Source of the DNA: a virus
Length of the DNA stretch: 40,968 nt
Strand: one strand, 5' to 3'
Virus record (IMG/VR): IMGVR_UViG_3300004097_000017
Span: 1 to 40,968 of that record
A program made the position numbers and the translations under genes. How positions within the stretch are numbered: position 1 is the first letter of the stretch; every line of letters starts with the position of its first letter. The notes below the pieces were generated by a model that saw only the letters and a program-made list of their open reading frames with translations, was not told the origin of the DNA and searched no databases. This document shows, piece by piece, positions 7,730 to 17,356 of this stretch.

Positions 7730-9781
7730 ATGCCTAGAAAATATACTAAGAGATCTGATTACTGGAATAAGTTTAATGCCCACGAGAAAACTTTAGATGA
7801 TTTAGCTAAGTCAAGTGCATCTACTGGACCAGCTTTTGCTGGGGAGAACTTCTATGTAGCAGAAGGTTCTTATATTAGAAATGTAAGGCAACCTCAAGAC
7901 AATGAGACAAGCAGGGAGAGATGCTCAACCAATGCAAGGAAGCCTGCATGCGATAAGTATTCCCATATTAAGGCATTAAGCCTACCTTACTCTTACAAGG
8001 AAAACCACATATCCCCCAGAGATTCTATATTAATGTGCCAGAAAGCTTATGCGAATGTGCCGATTTTCAGAAATGCTATAGATGTAATGGCTGAGTTTTC
8101 TAATTCAGATATATACTTAGAGGGTGGGTCCGAGAAGGCTCAAAATTTTATATACAAATGGCTCGACAAGATTCAATGTTGGAAAATGAAAGATCAGTAC
8201 TTTAGGGAGTATTATAGGTCTGGAAATGTATTTATATATAAACTTGAGGGTTCTTTCGGTAGAGAAGATATATTAAAATTGAATAAAGTATATGCTGACT
8301 CAAATTTTGCTAACTCTTCTATCCCCATGAGATATGTGTTCCTTAACCCATATGATTTTGTTGCTGATAGAGCTATAACATTTGACTCTAAAAATGGAGT
8401 ATACCAGAAGTTGTTAAGCGAGTATGATATAGAAAGATTAAAAAATCCAAAGACTGAATACGATCAACAGGTTTACGATTCTCTACCTCCTGAAGCAAAA
8501 GAAAAAATAGCGAAAAAATCTTTCAATAGAGATGGTGTTAAAATCGAATTAGATCCAGAAAAGTTAATATATTCTTTTTATAAAAAACAAGACTACGAGC
8601 CCTTTGCTACTCCTTTCGGCTTTGCTGTACTGGATGATATCAATTGGAAAATGGAGTTAAAGAAAGTTGACCAAGCGATTAGTAGGACAGTTGAGAATGT
8701 CATACTCTTAATAACTATGGGTAATACGCCTGACAAAGGAGGAGTGAACCCTCATAACCTACAGGCTATGCAGCAATTATTTATGAATGAAAGTGTTGGG
8801 CGAGCTCTAATAGCAGACTACACTACGAAAGCTGATTTTATTATACCAGATTTAAATAAGGTACTAGGCCCCGAAAAATATGAAATAGTTAACGAAGATA
8901 TCAAAGAGGGTCTTCAGAACATAATAGTAGGCAAAGAGAATTATTCTAGCACCCAGATTAAAGCTCAAATTTTTCTAGAAAGATTAAAAGAAGCAAGGAA
9001 TGCATTTATAAGCGATTTCTTGCAACCACAAATTAAAGAGATATGTAAATCTGTAGGTCTTAAAAACTTCCCTAAGGCTAAGTTCGTTGAAATAGATATT
9101 AAGGACGAAGTGCAGTTGCAAAGAGTAGCATCCAGGCTAATAGAGATGGGTATCATTACTCCAGAGCAAGGAATGACAGCTATTAAAAAAGGCATTTACC
9201 CAAATCCAGAAGATCTTGGCGCTGCCCAAGAGAAGCTAGTGGAAGACAGGGAGAAAGGATACTATGTTCCACTGTCTGCATCTCAACCCATTTTAACGGA
9301 AGAGGATCAGGACATGAAAAAAGAGAAGCATGAGGCGGAAGTAGAGAACATGCAAAATCCTCCAGCTCAACCACAGACAGCACCAAATAATAATGTACAG
9401 CAAGAGAACGGAAGACCTGCTGGGACAAAAACAAAAACAAATAATGTAGTGGGTTCAGAGAGTTACAGTAGGAAGGATATTCAGTCAACCGTATACGAAA
9501 TAGAAGGCTTATTTAAAAATGCAGAATCTTCAATGAGAAAGAAGACTGGTAAAAAGCGATTAAATAAAAATCAAAAAGAATTAATAAGCACACTTATTGA
9601 ATCGGTAGTTGCGTCTACAGAAAAAGAAGAGTGGAACGACACAATAGAAGAATGCATAGAAGATTTTAATCATATTGAAAAATTAAATATTTTACCTGAT
9701 ATATTAGATATCTCTATTAATCATGAAATAGTTTCCTATCCTGCGGCTATATTATATCATAGCAAAAACGTCTCAAAATAA
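7730..9781 (+). CDS. Portal protein
   Basis: A 683-residue protein directly after TerL. The core (about residues 85-440) has typical portal features: a helical clip/stem region following MCQKAYANVPIFRNAIDVMAEF, and the segment REYYRSGNVFIYKLEG that is shared by many portals. The C-terminal 170 residues are charged and Pro/Gln/Asn-rich, then helical, which may be a crown or an internal extension. It would form the dodecameric ring at one capsid vertex through which DNA enters and leaves. Assignment rests on sequence character plus the invariant TerL-portal-protease-capsid order. Confidence 0.88.
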   Translation: MPRKYTKRSDYWNKFNAHEKTLDDLAKSSASTGPAFAGENFYVAEGSYIRNVRQPQDNETSRERCSTNARKPACDKYSHIKALSLPYSYKENHISPRDSILMCQKAYANVPIFRNAIDVMAEFSNSDIYLEGGSEKAQNFIYKWLDKIQCWKMKDQYFREYYRSGNVFIYKLEGSFGREDILKLNKVYADSNFANSSIPMRYVFLNPYDFVADRAITFDSKNGVYQKLLSEYDIERLKNPKTEYDQQVYDSLPPEAKEKIAKKSFNRDGVKIELDPEKLIYSFYKKQDYEPFATPFGFAVLDDINWKMELKKVDQAISRTVENVILLITMGNTPDKGGVNPHNLQAMQQLFMNESVGRALIADYTTKADFIIPDLNKVLGPEKYEIVNEDIKEGLQNIIVGKENYSSTQIKAQIFLERLKEARNAFISDFLQPQIKEICKSVGLKNFPKAKFVEIDIKDEVQLQRVASRLIEMGIITPEQGMTAIKKGIYPNPEDLGAAQEKLVEDREKGYYVPLSASQPILTEEDQDMKKEKHEAEVENMQNPPAQPQTAPNNNVQQENGRPAGTKTKTNNVVGSESYSRKDIQSTVYEIEGLFKNAESSMRKKTGKKRLNKNQKELISTLIESVVASTEKEEWNDTIEECIEDFNHIEKLNILPDILDISINHEIVSYPAAILYHSKNVSK

Positions 9782-9789
9782 TAACAATA

Positions 9790-9796
9790 AGTGTAT
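9790..9796 (+). promoter_or_regulatory. AGTGTAT element before protease-scaffold gene
   Basis: An AGTGTAT word in the 26-base gap after the portal gene, 11 bases before the next ATG. No Shine-Dalgarno sequence is present. Confidence 0.35.
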
Positions 9797-9807
9797 CTAA
9801 CATTTAA

Positions 9808-11403
9808 ATGAAATTACCTTTTAAGTATACTGCATCTTTTGCTAATGATATAGAGCTTAAGTCTTTTAATAAAGATTCTATTTCTACAGCTTCCCTAGAA
9901 AACTTAAAGTCAATCATACCTGAAGGTATTGATTTTGAAAAAAATATAGACCTCGTTGGGGTAGCTTTTAATGCTGCAGTAGCTAACAGGTTTAATAAGA
10001 ATGGTGACGGCATAGATTCTAAAACAGCAGTTGCCATTAAAGATTATTTTATACATAAGCCCACTAATATAGAGCACCAAAGAGCTAAGGTAGTTGGACA
10101 CATTGTAAGCGCATCTTTTTCTACATACGGAGATAACCAAATCATCGCTGACGAAGAAATTGAAAAAATTGCTACAACTAGTAATGCATTTAATATAGCA
10201 CTTTCAGCTGTTATATATAAAGGTGTTAATCCTGACTTTGCTGCATTGGTGGAAAAAAGCACTGATGAATCAAGTGAACTTTACCACAAGGTGTCTGCTA
10301 GTTGGGAAATTGGATTCAATGATTATGCAATTGCACTGGGGAGCGAGGACCTGTCTAAGGCAGAAATTATAGAAGATGAAGATTTAAAAGAAGATTTATC
10401 CAAACATTTAAAAGCTTATGGAGGATCTGGAAAAACTGATGATGGAGTTGCGATATACAGATTAATTAAAGGTGATATCTATCCAATAGGAATTGGTTTT
10501 ACAGCTAACCCAGCGGCTGCAGTAAAGGGTCTTATTAGTAATAAGGTCACAAAAGAGCAATCCGAAGATGACGCATTGAGCTCCGAGTATTTCGAAAAAA
10601 TAAAGATATCTCAAATTAAATGCGAAGAAAAAATTTCCCAAAAAGAAAAAGACAATGTAAATTCTTACAACATTCAAAAACCTAATTCAATTATGGAACA
10701 AGATATTCTCGAACAATTCAAAGAAGTTTTGGAAGCCAACGCCTCCTCTAAGAAACTATCAGAAGAAGCCGTCGCTAACATGACGAAAGTTTTTCATGAT
10801 GCTATCGTAGAGAAAAGCACACAATGGCAATCTGAAAAAGAAGCAATGGAAACTGAAAAGGACACATTGCAAGACACAGCTGAATCTCAAGCCAAAGAAC
10901 TTGAAGAGCTTAAAGTAAAACTTCAGTCAACTGAAGAAGAGCTTGAAACTATCAAGACAGACGTGGCCGCCGCAGAAGCTGTAGAACATTTTAACAACCG
11001 TATGAGCGAGCTCGACGACAATTTTGAGCTAGAAGACGAAGATCGTCAATTAATTGCAGCAGAACTTAAAGAGCTTGATAGCGACGAAGCATATGCTACT
11101 TATAAAGGGAAGCTTGAAGTTCTCTGGAAGCATAAGACTAAGTCTTTCAAGGAAGAGCAAGAAAAAGCTATCCAAGAAAAAATCGAAGCAGCAGTTCAAG
11201 AAAGATTGGGCGGCGAAGCAAACTCAGGAACTTCAGAAGAGATACAAACAGAAGAAGAAGTAGTAGAAGAAGCTATTGAAAATGCCGAAGTTGAAGAAGA
11301 AGCATTGGCTAACAATAACGGATCAACTACCGAAGAATCACTTTCTATTAGAGAAAAGTTTGCAAAAGCTTTTTCTGAAGATAACGTAACAATTCAATAT
11401 TAA
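9808..11403 (+). CDS. Prohead protease fused to scaffold domain
   Basis: Residues of about 40-250 look like a herpesvirus-assemblin/prohead protease fold, with His90 in the segment TNIEHQRAKVVGHI and a candidate nucleophile in KVSASWEIGF (Ser163 or Ser165). Residues of about 296-531 are extremely rich in Glu, Lys and Ala and form a long coiled coil, as expected for an internal scaffold that the protease later removes. The order protease-scaffold, small head protein, capsid is standard. Codon use changes near Met296 (10693): upstream codons are AT-rich, downstream the gene uses CGT, GCC, ATC and AAC like the capsid gene. This hints at an internal start making scaffold alone. Confidence 0.82.
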   Translation: MKLPFKYTASFANDIELKSFNKDSISTASLENLKSIIPEGIDFEKNIDLVGVAFNAAVANRFNKNGDGIDSKTAVAIKDYFIHKPTNIEHQRAKVVGHIVSASFSTYGDNQIIADEEIEKIATTSNAFNIALSAVIYKGVNPDFAALVEKSTDESSELYHKVSASWEIGFNDYAIALGSEDLSKAEIIEDEDLKEDLSKHLKAYGGSGKTDDGVAIYRLIKGDIYPIGIGFTANPAAAVKGLISNKVTKEQSEDDALSSEYFEKIKISQIKCEEKISQKEKDNVNSYNIQKPNSIMEQDILEQFKEVLEANASSKKLSEEAVANMTKVFHDAIVEKSTQWQSEKEAMETEKDTLQDTAESQAKELEELKVKLQSTEEELETIKTDVAAAEAVEHFNNRMSELDDNFELEDEDRQLIAAELKELDSDEAYATYKGKLEVLWKHKTKSFKEEQEKAIQEKIEAAVQERLGGEANSGTSEEIQTEEEVVEEAIENAEVEEEALANNNGSTTEESLSIREKFAKAFSEDNVTIQY

Positions 11404-11420
11404 AAACGAGGAACTAAAAC

Positions 11421-12041
11421 ATGGCACTCAGAATCTTACCATTCAGACAGTATAACGAACATAATGTCGTAAACTTGTACGCTCTTGACGGCTCGGCCAC
11501 CATTCCTGGTGACCTTGCTACAGAGGGTGACGGTGACGCAGGCATTCTTGTAAAAATTAAAGCAGGAGATTTCGATAAAGGAATCGAGTATGACTTTTCC
11601 CAGGGCTACTTAGGGAAGACAGACTATCCCCACGTCGGGGCAAACGGTTATCCTAAAGTAACAGGCATGACATTCGAGCCTACAACTGGACTTGAAGATA
11701 CTGGCATTCTCGGAATCACGCTTAGACAAACCGCAACGCATGACGAAAACGGAGAAAAGCTTCTCTATTATCGCCAAAAAGCTATCGAGCATCAGGCTGT
11801 ACTTCCAGGTGAAGTCGTTCCTGTTCTCACCGCTGGTCTTGTGACTCTTGCAGCGTCGGCATTCGATGCAACCCCAACACTTGGAGCTACATTAGGAGCT
11901 GGAGCTGACGGAGTGCTTACAGTTGGAGGAACTGGAGTTGGTCGAGTCCTAGCAGTAGGATCTCGTAAAGCAGGTGATAATCCTGACCAATTCTCAGGAA
12001 CTGGTACGGCTGCATATGCTTTAGTCAAAATTGAACTTTAA
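11421..12041 (+). CDS. Probable capsid decoration/stabilisation protein
   Basis: A 206-residue, Gly-, Ala-, Thr- and Val-rich beta protein placed between scaffold and major capsid protein, where many phages encode a decoration protein. The C-terminal part has a Gly/Ala-rich low-complexity stretch (LGATLGAGADGVLTVGGTG). The leader AAAACGAGGAACTAAAACATG contains a GAGG ribosome-binding site, and codon use resembles the capsid gene, both signs of high expression. No enzyme motif. The specific decoration role is inferred from position and composition. Confidence 0.65.
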   Translation: MALRILPFRQYNEHNVVNLYALDGSATIPGDLATEGDGDAGILVKIKAGDFDKGIEYDFSQGYLGKTDYPHVGANGYPKVTGMTFEPTTGLEDTGILGITLRQTATHDENGEKLLYYRQKAIEHQAVLPGEVVPVLTAGLVTLAASAFDATPTLGATLGAGADGVLTVGGTGVGRVLAVGSRKAGDNPDQFSGTGTAAYALVKIEL

Positions 12042-12063
12042 TAACAGAGAGGACTAAAAAAAC

Positions 12064-13164
12064 ATGAAGATCACACTCAAAAAGACAGAAGAGCAAATAG
12101 AACTGGTAAAGGCTATGGCTTCCCGCAACCGTGACGTTGCTTATGAAGCTCAAATGGCACTGGCTGAATTTATTAGCCCAGTATTAGTTAAAGTTATTAA
12201 TCAGGCTCCAGTTATTAGTAATCTATTTAACAATTTTTCATTCAACGAAATGGACAGCCCGAGCCTTCCGCTTGATCTGTACTACGACATTACTGCTCCT
12301 GAATACGTTAAAGTATACAGCACATCCGTTCCTGGTGGTTTACCAACGAACACTGTTGTACCTACCGTATCCGAGATGAAGTTCACAACCTATCGTCTTG
12401 ATAGCGCTGTTGACTTTGACAAACGTTATGCTGCTAAGTCCCGTATGGACGTCGTTGGAAAAACATTTACACGTATCGCTCAAGAAGTTCTTCTTAAGAT
12501 GGAAGCTACATCCCAGTCGCTTCTTCTTGGAGCTCTTGACCAGGCAACAACCAATGGTGTGGATCACTTCACTAAAGCTGGTAGTACCTTGATTCTTGAC
12601 GATTTCAACGAATTGTTGACTAAGTCAAAACGTATCAATACTGCATGGACAGGTTCTGCTCCAGAAGGTGGACGTATTAAAGGAATTACAGACCTTATCA
12701 TGAGTCCTGAAGCAATTAAAGGACTTCGTGAAATGGCTTACAATCCTGTGAATACTAAGACTGGTCCTGGTACCTCTGACAACGGAATCCCTGCTACTGA
12801 CAGCATGAGGGATGGCATCTACAATAACGCTGGAACTCCTGAGTTCTTTGGTATTTCCATTATGGAAATTAATGAACTTGGTCCAGAACAGAAGATGACC
12901 AATGCTTTTCAAAATCTTCTTGGCGGATATGCCGCTAGTGCTACCTTTAAAACTGGCGATGACTTGTGCATCGGTCTTGATCGTTCTCGTGAGTCGTTGT
13001 TCCGCGCGGTTGCTACTGATTCTGAAAGTGGCAGTGAGCTTAACCTCGTTGCTGATGATCAGTACAGTGTGCGTCAATCCAAGATCGGATACTTCGGATC
13101 AATGGAAGAAGGACGTATGATTCTTGACGACAGAGTTCTTACAGGACTCCATATTGTCAAGTAA
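12064..13164 (+). CDS. Major capsid protein
   Basis: A 366-residue protein following protease-scaffold and decoration genes and followed by a strong terminator. The N-terminal 40 residues are helical, then come mixed alpha/beta segments such as LPLDLYYDITAPEYVKVYS and DFDKRYAAKSRMDVVGKTFTR, compatible with an HK97-like fold (E-loop, P and A domains). Codon use is strongly biased (CGT for Arg, CTT for Leu, TCC for Ser, AAC and GAC), unlike most neighbours, as expected for the most abundant protein. The leader has an AGAGGA ribosome-binding site. Family call rests on context, length and expression signs rather than a single motif. Confidence 0.85.
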   Translation: MKITLKKTEEQIELVKAMASRNRDVAYEAQMALAEFISPVLVKVINQAPVISNLFNNFSFNEMDSPSLPLDLYYDITAPEYVKVYSTSVPGGLPTNTVVPTVSEMKFTTYRLDSAVDFDKRYAAKSRMDVVGKTFTRIAQEVLLKMEATSQSLLLGALDQATTNGVDHFTKAGSTLILDDFNELLTKSKRINTAWTGSAPEGGRIKGITDLIMSPEAIKGLREMAYNPVNTKTGPGTSDNGIPATDSMRDGIYNNAGTPEFFGISIMEINELGPEQKMTNAFQNLLGGYAASATFKTGDDLCIGLDRSRESLFRAVATDSESGSELNLVADDQYSVRQSKIGYFGSMEEGRMILDDRVLTGLHIVK

Positions 13165-13210
13165 AAAATGCAAACCGTATCCTAATATTTAGGAAAAAAA
13201 GTTTCTCTCA

Positions 13211-13241
13211 AAAGATCCACCTTTTTAGGTGGATTTTTTGT
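13211..13241 (+). terminator. Intrinsic terminator after the major capsid gene
   Basis: A perfect 7-base stem ATCCACC/GGTGGAT (13215-13221 and 13228-13234) with a 6-base loop TTTTTA, preceded by AAAAG and followed by a run of T. It ends the head-gene transcript 50-75 bases after the capsid stop. A weaker hairpin TCCTAA-TAT-TTAGGA lies just upstream, at about 13179-13193. Confidence 0.88.
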
Positions 13242-13260
13242 TTCTATATATTATTATAGT

Positions 13261-13267
13261 AGTGTAA
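13261..13267 (+). promoter_or_regulatory. AGTGTAA element restarting transcription after the capsid terminator
   Basis: An exact AGTGTAA word about 20 bases after the terminator and 30 bases before the next gene start. A promoter is expected here because the terminator would stop upstream transcription, so this copy is one of the better arguments that the element is a promoter. Confidence 0.45.
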
Positions 13268-13297
13268 TCATGTCTAAATTCAAAAAGGAGGATTGTT

Positions 13298-13687
13298 ATG
13301 CCCAGGAAAAGGAAAATAGTTAAAAAGGAAGTACAAAAAGTATCTAAGAAAAAGATAGAATTTGCAGACGGCAAAGATGTCTCTAAAGAAGAGAACATTG
13401 AGTCGCTCGTAGGATTTAAAGTCAAAGGTAGTTATGGAGTAAGCACAGCACAGGAGTTTGAGGACAAGATTAATTTAATGTCCCTATCAGACCTTCAAGC
13501 TTTAGCTGTAACTAACGGGGTATTCCCGTCAGGAACCAAAGCAATGCTCAAGAACAAGCTTAAAAAGGCTTTTGCTGAATATTCGGCCTATAACGGCAGG
13601 ACACCGACTCAGGGTGTTACAACCCCTATAATGGACCCTGAATCAAAAGCTGCTAAAGAGTTTCTGAGAATAATGAACGGCAGTTAA
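13298..13687 (+). CDS. Small basic protein with SAP-like motif
   Basis: A 129-residue protein with a very basic N-terminus (PRKRKIVKKEVQKVSKKK). Residues of about 62-95 read LSDLQALAVTNGVFPSGTKA followed by LKNKLKKAF, the pattern of a SAP-type helix-turn-helix that binds DNA. The ribosome-binding site AAGGAGG is the strongest in the window, 8 bases before the ATG, so expression is probably high. A DNA-binding protein packaged in the head, or a head-completion protein, would fit its position after the capsid gene. Function not proven. Confidence 0.65.
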   Translation: MPRKRKIVKKEVQKVSKKKIEFADGKDVSKEENIESLVGFKVKGSYGVSTAQEFEDKINLMSLSDLQALAVTNGVFPSGTKAMLKNKLKKAFAEYSAYNGRTPTQGVTTPIMDPESKAAKEFLRIMNGS

Positions 13688-13688
13688 G

Positions 13689-15260
13689 ATGGCTGGATAT
13701 AAAAAAATCAGGGATTTAGGGTCTTTCACTACAATAACGAAAGACCATATTGTACCCGTATCAACCCCCGTAGGCTCACCTACCGAAAGTACAGGACATA
13801 CGACTGCATCTAATTTTTTTGGAGCTTTCTTAGGAGGCTCCTCGTCCATGGAATTAGATGCTAACGGTAAGTTAAAAATTAGAAGTGGAGCAGTAAGCGC
13901 TGAACAGTTTGAGCCAGGAGCTCTTTCGGACAGTAATGCAAGCGTACAAAACGCCACAACCGCAACGGAAATGGCTGATTTGACTGGGAATGTATTAAGT
14001 ATAGCAACTGGAAATTTTGGAAAACTTGCAGCTATTGTGATTACGGATCATCCTGCGGCAAATGACATAGGGCCAGACCCTAGGGAGATCAGTATTGTCG
14101 CAACTGGTAATACAATAATAACTTGCATCAAGAACGGTTTTGCACATCCTACACAAGCAACCAGGCACGAGGTTACTATATACTCTGAAGGAGGAGATAT
14201 TCCGACCCCATTAGATGAAGCAAAAACATATTTTGCTCAAGCTATAGGTGCGGATTCTTTTCAGCTTTTCGAGACTGCTAACGGTGGAAGCGCTATCCAG
14301 TTTGCGGACACAGGTAGTGGTATACTAAAAGTAAGAAGAAGAAGTGTGTTTGCATTACAAAATGGAAATCTAAACGGAGGAGTTTATTCCCCTAATGCAT
14401 ACAATGCCTATTGGGGCGACTCAACTATTGTAGCTATAAATAATGTGTTTGCTTCATTTGAAGGTGCTTACAACTGGATACTCAGAAATAATGCTGGACA
14501 AAATTTGGTTTTAAATATAGGGAGTGCCTTGTACCCGAAGTGCAATTATAATCAGCCTGGATCAACCAGCGGAAGACTAGCTGTTGATCCAGAATTTACA
14601 AATGTTAATAAATTTAGAATCACTGGAAATCGATGGGATATAGCGACTAACGCAATAACAACCGCATCCATGACTTATAGCGGCGGTGAACCAACTGGTC
14701 ATCAGACCAAAAACTGTGCTCGTCTAGTAGTTTATGTAAAGATTGGCGGCTTGCATATTTGGGTAAGGGAAGCAATACATAGAATCCAATTTATTGGATG
14801 GATTTATGATGGCCAAAACTCAGGCGCAGATGCTCCTAATGAATTTTACCGAAGTGGAGCTCTTGGCACTGTAACAAATTGCAGTTGGACACTTATAAAT
14901 TTTAATGGTGGTGGAATGCCAGATTCCGCAATAGCGTCAGTTGGTGGAGGTGCAAATACCTATTTGACTGGAGATACTTTTGTTGACTATTACGGCGGAG
15001 GAAGCAATAGCTGGAAAAACACTATAACTGCGGCAAACGTTAGGGTTTTTACCTCATTCCAGGGGGGCAGAGGATTTGTGTTTGCCAACGGACCATCCAG
15101 GCTCGCAATAAAAAATGCAGCAAACCAAGTAATGGGTAAACTTACGGCCGACTGGCTTTATGTTAATGCCGCTTCAGAATGCACTCTTCGTGCGGATCGT
15201 TCTCATAACTTCCAAGCCCCTGCCGCCCTCTTAAATCAAGCTAGTTTGACAACATATTAA
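13689..15260 (+). CDS. Tail fibre/spike-like structural protein with KIRDL N-terminal module
   Basis: A 523-residue Gly-, Asn-, Thr- and Ser-rich protein without signal peptide. The first 50 residues (starting MAGYKKIRDLGSFTTITKD) share a pattern with three other genes of this window (15611, 22953, 23909) and may be a virion-attachment module. The remainder alternates short hydrophobic and polar stretches, with repeated Asn-Gly and Gly-Gly turns, as in beta-helical or beta-sandwich spikes. It starts 1 base after the SAP-like gene. A head fibre is possible, because the gene sits next to the capsid block rather than next to the tail genes. Confidence 0.65.
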   Translation: MAGYKKIRDLGSFTTITKDHIVPVSTPVGSPTESTGHTTASNFFGAFLGGSSSMELDANGKLKIRSGAVSAEQFEPGALSDSNASVQNATTATEMADLTGNVLSIATGNFGKLAAIVITDHPAANDIGPDPREISIVATGNTIITCIKNGFAHPTQATRHEVTIYSEGGDIPTPLDEAKTYFAQAIGADSFQLFETANGGSAIQFADTGSGILKVRRRSVFALQNGNLNGGVYSPNAYNAYWGDSTIVAINNVFASFEGAYNWILRNNAGQNLVLNIGSALYPKCNYNQPGSTSGRLAVDPEFTNVNKFRITGNRWDIATNAITTASMTYSGGEPTGHQTKNCARLVVYVKIGGLHIWVREAIHRIQFIGWIYDGQNSGADAPNEFYRSGALGTVTNCSWTLINFNGGGMPDSAIASVGGGANTYLTGDTFVDYYGGGSNSWKNTITAANVRVFTSFQGGRGFVFANGPSRLAIKNAANQVMGKLTADWLYVNAASECTLRADRSHNFQAPAALLNQASLTTY

Positions 15261-15261
15261 A

Positions 15262-15621
15262 ATGAGAAAATATAATAGGTATCACTATGGACCAATGAAT
15301 GACTCGGTCTTTGATTTAGAAACTGGCGAAAATCATCATGATGGAACTTGGGAATATCGTCAAATTTTAGATTCAGGCGTTGATATAGCAGATTTTACTG
15401 GAGAAAGACCATTAAATGTAAAACAACAAATAGAGTTAGACATAGAAAAAGCAAAACAAAATGCATGGTCAGCCTTATTTACCACCGATTGGTACTTTGT
15501 TAGAAAAATTGAGACAGGTAAAGAAATACCTGAAGAAATAAAAAACCAAAGACAATCCATAAAAAACAGTCTAGAAGAACATTTATCCGTCCTCCAAGAA
15601 GAGCTCAAGAATGAGCTATAA
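15262..15621 (+). CDS. Tail-fibre-assembly-like protein
   Basis: A 119-residue protein between two fibre/spike genes. The segment TTDWYFVRKIETGKEIPEEI and the following RQSIKNSLEE match the pattern of Caudovirales fibre-assembly chaperones (a 'sDW..' motif, then 'P.e...yR..lR'). Such proteins help fold or trimerise fibres and are not always in the virion. It starts one base after the upstream spike gene and overlaps the next by 11 bases, a layout typical of fibre-chaperone pairs. Confidence 0.6.
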   Translation: MRKYNRYHYGPMNDSVFDLETGENHHDGTWEYRQILDSGVDIADFTGERPLNVKQQIELDIEKAKQNAWSALFTTDWYFVRKIETGKEIPEEIKNQRQSIKNSLEEHLSVLQEELKNEL

Positions 15622-17356
15622 ATTAATCAGAGAGCTCAATCAATATGAGCAAGATGAAAATATACCTGCAAGCGGATATCTTATAGCTGCATCAAATCCT
15701 GATGGCACTCCTGCGGAAGAAACATACAGGATGAGCGTTAAGGATATCGTTAGTGAATATAATCGAGAGATAGCAAAGGAGCAGGCTGAAAAAGCTGCCG
15801 CTGGAGATACATTAATGGGAAGTACTTTTTCTGAAGTACAAATAATTAACGGACAAGAAGTTTTAGTGGATGCAACCCCAATTACTGCAGCAAACATAGA
15901 CTCACTAGTTGACCCTGGAAGCGGTCTTGAGGTTGTAGAAATATGTTATGATATATCAAAGAATACGGTTCCTTGTACTATCAACGGACAGCCCAATCCA
16001 GCTGTCAAATACAAGCAAAAAAAATTAAGCTTTGCTAAGAGCGCTTCTTCAAAGTCTATAACTCTACATGTAAATGCTAATACGGGAGTAGATTATGGAA
16101 ATAATCCTGGGGACTTTAGGGTTGGCTCCAGTGGGGCTGTTGATCAGAGGTTTTTGAATGTGAGGGATGCTTTCCTTTATATGAATGCTGAAGTTGTTTC
16201 GACCAGTATAACAATCAATATATATCTTGAAACAGATACTGAGGAACCTTGGTTTTATGGCAATGGATATACGACAGCTTTACAGTTTAAGAGAATAAAT
16301 ATTTACGGAGCTGATGCAGCTGATCAAAACTTAAGAAAAATGCATGTAAAGCACGGGGTAGGGGTAACATATGTGGATCCGAGCCAGATATCTGCGGCAA
16401 GCTTAAGTGAGATGAACGCTCAGTGGAACGGTGTTCAGCAATTTAGGCACGGTCAATATAGGGCGAGAGCGACAACTGCAAACCCGAATCCAACAGACCA
16501 AACTACATTACCCGCAGGAGTTGTATTGACAATACATGCATGCTGCCCTTTCTGGGTTAACGCGGACATATATTGGAGGGGTGTTCATTTTATTGTAGAG
16601 CTTCATGGCGAATCAATTTTCGCCCTATACAGACAAGTTCGTTCTCAGGTTTACTTTGGTCAGTGTAAGTTTTCAGCAAAATCATATACGAGACCAGATA
16701 TTAATGGAGGCATACCCTCAACAAGTTCTACCTTGGTGGGTATATCTCATTTTTTTGATATCAGAGATAATTCAAGAATGCATGTACTAAACATTGCAGA
16801 CGGAACATCTTTCCAGGATTTCTCTGGTATAGCATGGAAGGGTATAGACACTTCAGGTTTAGAGCTAGATCTTGGTGGGGTTAATTATATAGCTGCAATG
16901 TTTTTACTTGAAAGTGGGTCAAGACTTTCAATTATCGAATATCAAGCTGGCTCACATGCGGCCAACGGACAGGCAGCTAGAACTATGCCATCTAGGTTGA
17001 CTATAACCAGTCCTATCGTTAATTGCCAAAATTTCTTTCAGCTTACTGAGGCTTCTGTTGTTGTAGCTAATGCCCCTATCGTTATAGCTGATCATCTTTC
17101 CGTATCAGACATTAAAGTGGATTATGCGTTAAAAGCAGAAGGTTTTAACACCATAAGAATGTGGGGGTACAGCGATGAAAATGGAGCCGCTCAACCTCAT
17201 GTGATACCTGGCACTGCTCTCGAAAATAAGGGGGGCGGTTCGCTAACTACACCAAATGTAGATTATAGAAATACCAGTAATGTATTAAATGGAATAGGTA
17301 ATATGAAATTTTACTCTCAGTATTACGATAATTATACTAACTGGACAGTTTATTAA
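15611..17356 (+). CDS. Tail fibre/spike-like protein with N-terminal KIRDL-like module
   Basis: A 581-residue protein starting MSYKLIRELNQYEQDENIP, a variant of the module of the 13689 gene. Residues of about 140-580 are beta-rich and contain typical parallel beta-helix phrases (SITINIYLETDTEEPWFYGN, LQFKRINIYG, LELDLGGVNYIAA). This architecture is common in receptor-binding spikes and polysaccharide-degrading fibres, but I see no catalytic set. It overlaps the assembly-like gene by 11 bases. The stop overlaps that of the convergent gene (17353) by 4 bases. Confidence 0.68.
   Translation: MSYKLIRELNQYEQDENIPASGYLIAASNPDGTPAEETYRMSVKDIVSEYNREIAKEQAEKAAAGDTLMGSTFSEVQIINGQEVLVDATPITAANIDSLVDPGSGLEVVEICYDISKNTVPCTINGQPNPAVKYKQKKLSFAKSASSKSITLHVNANTGVDYGNNPGDFRVGSSGAVDQRFLNVRDAFLYMNAEVVSTSITINIYLETDTEEPWFYGNGYTTALQFKRINIYGADAADQNLRKMHVKHGVGVTYVDPSQISAASLSEMNAQWNGVQQFRHGQYRARATTANPNPTDQTTLPAGVVLTIHACCPFWVNADIYWRGVHFIVELHGESIFALYRQVRSQVYFGQCKFSAKSYTRPDINGGIPSTSSTLVGISHFFDIRDNSRMHVLNIADGTSFQDFSGIAWKGIDTSGLELDLGGVNYIAAMFLLESGSRLSIIEYQAGSHAANGQAARTMPSRLTITSPIVNCQNFFQLTEASVVVANAPIVIADHLSVSDIKVDYALKAEGFNTIRMWGYSDENGAAQPHVIPGTALENKGGGSLTTPNVDYRNTSNVLNGIGNMKFYSQYYDNYTNWTVY

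Noticed and set aside
12625-13077. 150-residue antisense frame in the capsid gene
   Set aside because: Mirror of the biased codon use of the capsid gene; no leader, low-complexity Ser/Thr-rich translation, no motif.
13269-13322. Short ORF starting right after AGTGTAA at 13261
   Set aside because: Only about 17 codons, in a different frame from the SAP-like gene, and the AAGGAGG site serves the ATG at 13298.
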